This document shows positions 57,006 to 64,000 of a DNA stretch of 64,000 nt, in pieces. The notes beneath the pieces were generated by a model. The model was not told the origin of the DNA, ran no database searches, and saw nothing but the letters and a program-made list of their open reading frames with translations. A program made the position numbers and the translations under genes. Positions within the stretch are counted from its first letter, which is position 1. The number at the start of each line of letters is the position of its first letter. Where the stretch lies: NCBI GenBank assembly GCA_963995505.1, contig OZ023192.1:2324001-2388000 (forward strand), given 5' to 3'. The stretch comes from Hypericum androsaemum (lineage: Eukaryota > Streptophyta > Magnoliopsida > Malpighiales > Hypericaceae).

Positions 57006-57629
57006 ACTGAGCTGGGCCTCCCCCACTTTCTCCATGTACCTCGAATCACCCGATGCAATAGCTACCTGCATCACATTGTTGCAAACTTGCACTCAAGTTT
57101 TTATAATTTTTCGTTGATATCACCTGATAATCGAACATCTACTGAACTGATTAATCAAAGCTTGAACTAGATAAGTCATTTAGAAACATAATTGTTTGTT
57201 AGAATAACTATACCAACTTCCAAATATCTTACTCTGAATTACGTAGCCTGGTAATGAATTTTTATATATTACGTGGTACAAACTGTGTTGCACTCGATTA
57301 ACTAATTACCAACAACCACATGGATAGAAAACTATTCTCACTTAACCAATCAACATATCTCAAATTAAACATATACTTGTTAGGAAGACGATGTCCGCGT
57401 GGAGGGGCTCCCGGGCTGGTTCCCAATGGAGGGAGGCGGAGAGGCGGAGGATGGAGGATTCGTTGGGCCTGCAGTCCGGCGTGACGACGCCGTCCCAGTG
57501 GGTGTCACGGTGGCCGTGGCAGTCGTGGGTGTGGACCACGCCGCCCCGCCCCGACATGTTGCTCTGCCCAGACAGGATGAAGATCTGCTTCTTGTCCGCG
57601 GCGGTTGGCTGCTGATTTTCTTCTTCCAT
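57006..57629 (-). pseudogene. Truncated SASA-family carbohydrate esterase
   Basis: The minus-strand ATG at 57627-57629 opens a frame to 57360 with IFILSGQSNMSGRGGV (the SGNH/SASA nucleophile Ser block), then SSILRLSASLHWEPAREPLH. This is the N-terminus of plant carbohydrate esterases like Arabidopsis At4g34215. A second piece at 57006-57065 begins after an acceptor (CAG|GTAGC) and reads VAIASGDSRYMEKVGEAQ, a C-proximal segment. The central part (GQG/WYQGESD region) and the C-terminus with the catalytic Asp-His are missing. The distal piece breaks into repeat DNA at 57005. No convincing donor follows the first exon. Hence it is a broken gene, in the position expected by synteny. Confidence 0.85.
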
Positions 57630-59126
57630 TGGGATTGTTTGGGGGTTTCGAGGCTAACGGTCGTTCGTAAAATTTGGTTGTCGTTTGATTTGATGTCGGA
57701 TCCCACTCACTTTCGTGGAAGGTTGGCTGCTCAGATTTATGTACTTCTGGTCCATGGTGAGATCCCAAGTGGGCTTATTAAGGGGCCTGAAGCTCAACAA
57801 TTTGGTCTGGTAATAATTATTCCTCATTTTTTAAATATATTTTGCATCAGCAAGACCTTTCAATATCATATCAGTTCTGGAAAATGATTTGTCACTGTTC
57901 GTATATATCATATCTTGGAAATTCATAATTTCCATGGTCCAGTTTTGTATATATTTGTGACATCTCGAAGACATTTTTTTAATAATTATCCTGACCACTG
58001 CAAACGTCCATTCATGTCGGGGAGACCGGATAAAAAAAAAAAAGTTGGCGTCTCCTATTAAAGAATTATTTTCATCTTTACGGGCAGACTGTAATAGTTG
58101 CCGATGCATGTATTGTCCATAATAGTTCCGTGTTTTCTGGGAGACTGATTTGACACTTGTTTTTATATGTACAAGTGATGCTTCTACTGTTGAAATATAG
58201 AGCTAATTAGCTAGAACCATTCGGCTCTCCTTCAATTCTAAAATTTATGTCAATATTTTAATACAATTATATTATATTAAACTCATAATTAAAACTAACC
58301 TCTATAGCTTTTTATAGTCCAAAATTTCCTCATCTAACTAATCACCATAGATTTAATTTGCACATAATACTAAAAATTATTAGAAAATAGATACTGAATA
58401 TTAGTCATGCAGTAATTTAAAAAAATAACAAAATTTTGAAATTAAATAATAAGAGAACTAATTACAAATGTATATGGTACACAGTCAAATTTTCATACCC
58501 AATAATATAATTAATTAATTTTTGGAATAATACAAATGCAGAACCAATTAATCAATTAGAGACCAATTTTTGCAGAAGGTTCCACGTTGACTTGCAATTT
58601 CTAGAATCATTTACCTATTGCATTTACGTAAACATCTCAAATAGATATTTTTGTTCATGCAACTAGCATTTGGCATTCAAAACAATCCCATACGTTTATG
58701 CTTATCATTAAAAAATCCGAAATTCATTTTACGATGGTTACAGCAAAGTTTCAACCAAGCAATTCTTAATATAGATGAAGAATTACCATAAATTTAGATT
58801 ATGATAAAATCATAAATATTGAATATACTAAATGTTATCTATGTTGAAACCATTATATAATTTTCATAATATAATTACAGAAATATTAAAAACTAACATG
58901 TGGAGATAAAGTAATTACTATTCCGGTCAAAAAAATACTGTCCGTTCTAATTTTATCGGTGCCTCCCTTCTATTTTTTTTTTCTGATTTCGAATCTTACA
59001 GTCGGGGCACATGTAAATGACTGCAACGGAAGCACCATTTGTATATTTTAGAAATATGTATAACTTTTTACATATTTAAAAAAAATATGTATATTTTTTT
59101 ACCTATTTGAGAAAAAATTCCGTGCA
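57630..59126. other. AT-rich intergenic DNA
   Basis: The first few hundred bases would be the upstream region of the broken esterase. The rest has no gene or clear element. Confidence 0.5.
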
Positions 59127-61330
59127 AGTTGACTTTTGTTTCTCGGCAAAAATGCCCAAGCCTTTGTACCGATCCGAGATAATTATTTTAGTTTAATAAC
59201 ATAGTGTACATCTTAGGAGAATCATGTTATCTTTTAAAGATTATGTTTATTCGAATATAAATTAGTCGGTCGAGTAAACTAGATATTAGATAGTATGAAA
59301 AGTTTTGCCTAAGGTCTTGATGTGCAAATATCTTCTCTAGGGTTCAATTTTTTTAGTTAAGGTCCGTTTTACGCTTTTGCTCACCGCTATTTTATCGTTT
59401 TAAAATTTCTAACTATATGACCGGAGTTTTACTTGATTAATAACTAAGTCACGCTCACTAACATGAGCAATGTTGTGATCATGCTAATAATTATCTGCGT
59501 TTCACATCAAATTTTATCACTGTGGCATATTGTTGGCCTGCGATTCAGATATTTCTCGGTTAAAATTTTAATATAAATATAATATGATATGACACGCAGA
59601 TAAATCTAATGATATGACATGACATGTAAGATGACTCAAGTAACTATGGTTAGCTAGTGTCACTTGATTATTTGTCATATGGTTAAATAATTTGAAACCA
59701 TAAGATAGTAAAATTAAAACGCGAAACTATAGAATAGTGAAGTCGACTTTAACCAAACTTTTTTCTATTGTCTCTGCATTTAACTCTCATGTCACTTCTA
59801 TGTCCTTGAAAAAAACCTAAATTGTTTAGTGAATTACACCTAAGAGTAGGGGTGAGGGATGATCGGGGTATCAATTTTTTGCCAAAAATTGAAGCCGACA
59901 CCGATGGAAATAATTCTCTACAATTGACACCGATGCTTGCTCAATTTCCACTCCTATCGATGGTGTCTCGGGCTTGCGGTGTTATCATCGGTCGGTCGGT
60001 GCAGTAATGTGACACCGATGGATGAAATTGTCCTACAAACTGATTTGGGCCCGTTGTTGGCCCATTAGTTCAAAACAAAAAATTGCTACTTTTAACATCA
60101 ATTAGCATTAAAAAAGCAGCCAAAATATCCATCCGCGGTCCCTAAATTTAGTAATTTGCATCCCAATTCCACCAAGCCATCAAACTTGAGTTACACAACT
60201 AATGGAAAATTAACTGGGGTATGGTCTGCATGGAGGAGCACCTTACCTGAGGACGAGGGGAAGACAGAGGATGAGAGGGAGATGGAGCCTGGAGGACGAG
60301 AGGGAGAGTGTTGCATGTCTATTTCACCAGCGAATTTGGCAAAATCAGAAATGAAGAATTGGCTGGGGTTCGACAGCGGAATTAGGAATTTGGACATACA
60401 TGAGGGGAAGTCGTGGAACGAGAGGGAGATGGAGCCTGGAGGACGAGAAGGAGAGTGGGAGATGGAGCCTAGAGAGAGAGAGAGAGAGAGGGGATAAGAA
60501 AATGAGGAGAGTGGGAGACGAGGACGGAGTGGGCAACTTAGTGGGTATTTATACCCTATAAAACGATGTTGTTTGATCGGGCTCTCGGTGTATCGGGTTA
60601 TTAAAAAAATAACGTCAAATCAATACCGACTGGTCAGTTTAAACCGAGTGCCAATCCATGAGCCCAATTTCCAAGTCGGTTTGGCAGTTGGACTGCCTTT
60701 AGGTTGGTCCGTTTTGTGGGCTATCGGGCTTTTTCGGTTTGGGCCTCAGCCCAACCTAAGAGCACCTTAACATAATTCCAAAACACGTTAATTTTTTTCC
60801 CGATTTTCCTGGTCTAGGTTGGTAGGTCGTAGGTGGATGACGTGGACGCTTTAACCAAGTTTTTCCAAAATGTAGAGTAAATCTACTGAATCCTTGGCGT
60901 CAAAATTATATTACTCCACCAATTTGGTGCAACTAATCTAGATTAGTAGGAAGGAAGGACATTGAAAAATCTAGATTAGTAGGGTCTATAGACTAGTGCA
61001 CAACAAAATTAATTTTGCAATGAGTCACTAAATAATATGCAACACATATTTTATAGCTGATCTGAATGTGACATTCAACATATCTTGGATTCATAGAACT
61101 CAGATTCTTCCTTTCTCTTTTAAGGACAGATTCTGATTATTTTTCTTATCCTCTTAACAAATAAAGATTCGGGTAAGATCCGAGTCTTAAAAAATCTGAC
61201 AGGAGCAAGGTGATCGCGGGTCTGTTTTATTTAAAAATCATTTATTTAAAAAAAAGTAAGATGCCATTTGATTATTCACAAATAGCAAGGAGGCACTCGA
61301 AAATGTGAATGCAATTGATTCAAATATTAA
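59127..61330. repeat. Segmental duplication, copy B
   Basis: The counterpart of 54537-56440. It is interrupted by the hAT-like element at 59847-60754. It lacks the short element present in copy A. Shared phrases include ACCTTAACATAA, TTTTCCTGGTCTAGGTTGGT and ATTTGATTATTCACAAATAG. Confidence 0.85.
59847..60754. mobile_element. hAT-like non-autonomous element with 8-bp duplication
   Basis: 908 bp flanked by CCTAAGAG on both sides (59839-59846 and 60755-60762). Copy A has a single CCTAAGAG at the matching place (about 55341-55348). The ends TAGGGGTGAGG and (reverse complement) TTGGGCTGAGG form short inverted termini, typical of hAT elements. Inside, GA-rich phrases near 60240-60480 are locally repeated (GAGGGAGATGGAGCCTGGAG appears twice). 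No transposase is visible. Confidence 0.88.
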
Positions 61331-61890
61331 AAAAAATTAATATAAAGAAATCAAACAAGCAAATAAAAATTATTGGGGAGATTAAAATTTTGGTATTATA
61401 TTTAATAATTAATATACATATATATTATTTTAATATTATTTTTAAAAATCGGGTATGATTAGAGTAAGATCCTAAGGATCCACATTTATGTCCTTATCGT
61501 TTTTAAAAATTATAAATTTGAGAAGAATTTGAATCTAGACCGGGTAAAAGATAACGGGTCTTGAACCTCAGGATCCCGGTAGACCTTCGGCATAAGAGTC
61601 TAATTATCATCAATATGAATGGCTAAACATGTCAGGTTTTATTCACACTGTGATTTTTCCAATCATGTTTTTTAAACCAAAAATTTGGTATACTAAAGTT
61701 AGACTCGAATTTAGTTCAGATTTTTATCACTCTAAATTGGTCAAAGAAGTGGAAATAATTAGTAGACGTTTCATTGGAAAAAGAAATCAAAGAAATTCTC
61801 TTTTCGTAGACGACAAATAATAAATAAGCACTGAGCTCAAGGGAACACATCAAAGATGGCGGAACAGAACCAAAGCATGCACACATTGAA
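61331..61890. other. AT-rich intergenic DNA
   Basis: No gene or clear element. Confidence 0.5.
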
Positions 61891-62072
61891 GTTGGGATTC
61901 AGTGAGGATAAGAGTTGTCCCCACTAAAATAAATTAAGTTGTTATACTTATAGATACGATTTTTAATGATTGTCAGATTTGTAGACACGATTTTTAATAA
62001 AATCTGATGGTCCAAACGAAATTTCTTCCGTGAAAACGAATTTTATGTTGTCCTTACTCAATCCAAAACCAC
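61891..62072. mobile_element. Mutator-type MITE, family C, third copy
   Basis: The left end GTTGGGATTCAGTGAGG and the right end CTTACTCAATCCAAAACC, with internal TTTAATAAAATCTGATGGTCC, match the 55075 copy. The flanks CACATTGAA and CACCATTGAA suggest an imperfect duplication. Confidence 0.7.
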
Positions 62073-62454
62073 ACCATTGAAATGTTTGGTGGGCTCCCCA
62101 AGGTCAAGGATTATGCCATAAATATTCTTAGAATCTAGGATGGGCACAGAAAATTCAAAGAACTGTCACTAATTTTTACTATAATATTTATATACTTTTT
62201 TTAGAATGTAATATATAGCTGATTTCTATATTTTTTTGTTACATGTTCTACATCCATTTAAGAACTTGCTGATTATTTATGTTTCTACCTGGTGGTGGCC
62301 ACCGAACCGGTGCTTCAAGAATGGTAACTTAACGGGTTCAAATTCAGTGGGGACATGGACAATCCCCACTGAAAGGGACATGGGCAATATTGAAAATACA
62401 TTAATTAAAAAAATATCAGTAAAATAATATAATTTATGAAAATACAAGTATGAA

Positions 62455-62720
62455 AATATTGGTTTCAATTTTCTCGGATATTGGTTTTCATCTTCTATGT
62501 TATTGGTTTCATTCTACTATGACATTGGTTTCATTCTACTGTGATATTGGTTTCATTCCACCGTGATATTGGTTTCATTCTACTATGATATTGGTTTCCA
62601 TCTTCTATGATATTGGTTTCGTTCTACTATGATATTGGTTTCCATCTTCTCGGATATTGGTTTAATTCTTCTATGATATTGGTTTCATTCCACCGTGATA
62701 TTGGTTTTCATTCCACGTCT
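62455..62720 (+). repeat. Minisatellite, about 21-bp unit (ATTGGTTTCATTCTACTATGAT)
   Basis: About twelve imperfect units differ mainly in TTC/TAC/CCA and in CTATGAT, CGGAT or CCGTGAT. A second cluster of about four units lies at 62782-62865. Unit lengths are too short and variable, and spacers absent, for a CRISPR array. Confidence 0.92.
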
Positions 62721-63403
62721 CACGCGACAATTAAAGTAAGTCAAAATAATAATAAAAATCAAAGAATAAATGTGAATAAGATGTATTGGTTTCATTCTTC
62801 TCGAATATTGGTATCATCGTTCTAGGACATTGGTATCATTCTACTTTAATATTGGTATCATTCGTCTTTTCCGGCCAACATCTTCAACCAAATCCAGATC
62901 AAATCAAACAAAAAATGAAAGTTTAAAAACAAACAGAATGCAAGCTTTTAAAATAATAATCGCTGCCGGAAAGTCATCTTCATTCTTCAATTGAAAACCT
63001 AATTGTTGCTAGCGGTCTTCTTCGTCTGCTACAGATATGAGGAGGAGCTCGCCAAACAAAATGCAGGAGGAAGAGGAAGCCCTCGAAGACGAACCCGAAA
63101 ACCCCCAATCCGGGCGAGATGGCGGCGGATTATAAGTAATCCCAGGTTTTCAAATAGAGTTGTTTGTTGCTCGACGACGGTCACGATGGCGGCCTCTTTC
63201 GTGCTCCTCCCGGGACTCCCCATACCAGCCCAGTGCTCCTCCGAGAACGACGAGCCGCTGCCAAGGAGACCTCCAAGTTTGTCACCTCCAAGTTGAAGAC
63301 GAACAACGGGTAAGAAGATGAAGCGGAGCCCGCACGTAGATCTACGACTGGCTGGCCCTGGAGGAGCACGGGGGGGTGGGGCGGCGGATCGGGAGGGCGG
63401 CGG

Positions 63404-63421
63404 GTCGGGGGGGGGGGGGGG
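63404..63421 (+). repeat. G-rich tract with G run
   Basis: A long G run inside a wider G-rich stretch (63365-63465) with many GGCGG and GGGG groups. It could form G-quadruplexes; the length may be inexact. Confidence 0.75.
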
Positions 63422-63681
63422 ATGGGCGGCGGATCTGGAGGGGGCGGATCGGTAGGGGGGGACGATGATTTTTTTTGGGAGATGATTTTTTTTGGGATTA
63501 TACAGGAAAATGGTGGAACCCTAATGAGTATGTGTGGGTAAAAACTCGAAAATACCCTCAACAAATTCTGACCATCAGATCTATAAAAAAAGAATTTGAT
63601 CAAATCTAAGAGTCCATATTTAGTCCATACCATAGGGATGAGTTTTATGTAGTTCCCCTGAATCTAAATCCAGAACTTAAC

Positions 63682-64000
63682 ATGTGGCTAAAGTTCACGG
63701 ATTAGGTTTTCAGGATATCAAGAAATCGTAAAATTTGGTTAGATTTTAATGCCAAAGCTGAAAGGTAAAATTCCTTAATTTTTTTTCCAGAAATTGAACC
63801 GTCAATTCAACCGTAACCAGCCGTTTTGGAAATCAACCTATAAACTTAAAAGAAGATCCCATTTCATATTCCACATTTTTTGAAACTCTTAAACCATCGA
63901 TTTCAAAATTGCGGCGAACTTACTCCTAGCATGGATCAAAAGATAGAAAACAGAAATTTGATTTTAGTATTAGGAAAGCATTACTAAAGAGCATTTAGTC
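63682..64000. other. AT-rich end of window
   Basis: No gene or element was recognised in the last 319 bp. Confidence 0.5.

Larger units (their letters stand above)
62334..63673. mobile_element. Expanded family C element (1.3 kb) with minisatellite and GC-rich interior
   Basis: The left end GGGTTCAAATTCAGTGGGGAC and the reverse complement of the right end (TGGATTTAGATTCAGGGGAAC) are the family C termini. The flanks share AACTTAAC (62326-62333 and 63674-63681). The right subterminal part keeps the family phrase for 'gacCATCAGATct'. The interior contains a 21-bp minisatellite and a GC-rich block (63000-63470) with open frames on both strands but no recognised domain. The GC-rich block may be captured host DNA. 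Confidence 0.65.

Noticed and set aside
57360..57887. Plus-strand frames over the esterase fragment (74 and 162 codons)
   Set aside because: They are complementary to the recognisable SGNH first exon and carry no motif of their own.
62455..62865. Possible CRISPR-like array
   Set aside because: Units are head-to-tail without spacers, about 21 bp and variable, in a plant genome; it is a minisatellite.

Overview
This is a stretch of an angiosperm (eudicot-type) nuclear genome. The evidence is spliced genes with GT-AG introns, chloroplast-targeted and secreted plant proteins, AT-rich intergenic DNA, a Copia retrotransposon primed by initiator tRNA-Met, and many small DNA transposons. Species cannot be fixed from the sequence; no assembly or gene context outside the window was available.

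Real genes, left to right: the 3' end of an unidentified gene (1-273, +); RNA polymerase II subunit 3, NRPB3-like (11475-14018, -, 4 exons); a tandem pair of small two-exon genes of unknown function (26018-26709 and 29142-29759, +); a secreted cyclase-family protein (30861-33092, -, 6 exons) with a second intact first exon upstream (33996-34431, -); a single-exon secreted leucine-rich-repeat protein (38401-39585, +); a SLX9-like ribosome biogenesis protein (47409-49188, +, 5 exons); Stress Enhanced Protein 1 (49792-50755, -, 4 exons); plastid D-3-phosphoglycerate dehydrogenase (51455-53946, -, 4 exons); and a truncated carbohydrate esterase (57006-57629, -). Exon boundaries were reconstructed by hand from splice sites, reading frame and family conservation. 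All six multi-exon reading frames close exactly.

The order cyclase - SEP1 - PGDH - carbohydrate esterase matches Arabidopsis At4g34180 - At4g34190 - At4g34200 - At4g34215, so the right half of the window is probably a conserved syntenic block into which LRR and SLX9 genes and transposons are interleaved.

The rest is mobile DNA. There is a 4.9-kb Copia element (19529-24473) with near-identical LTRs, a perfect 5-bp target duplication and several coding lesions, plus a solo LTR of the same family (4752-5436) with its own 5-bp duplication. Long-inverted-repeat Mutator-like elements with 9-bp duplications lie at 15321-16795 and 41636-42417, and a probable one at 43221-44351. The first of these carries a tRNA-Pro pseudogene. 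A family of short elements with a GGATTCAGTGGGGAC-type end occurs at 28358, 55075 and 61891, with an expanded 1.3-kb member at 62334. A hAT-like element at 59847-60754 has an 8-bp duplication. A segmental duplication (54.5-56.4 kb versus 59.1-61.3 kb) supplies the empty site for both the hAT-like element and one of the short elements.

No CRISPR, operon or prokaryotic system is present. The most unusual items are the two alternative first exons at the cyclase locus, the transposon carrying a tRNA, and the reciprocal empty and filled sites in the segmental duplication.
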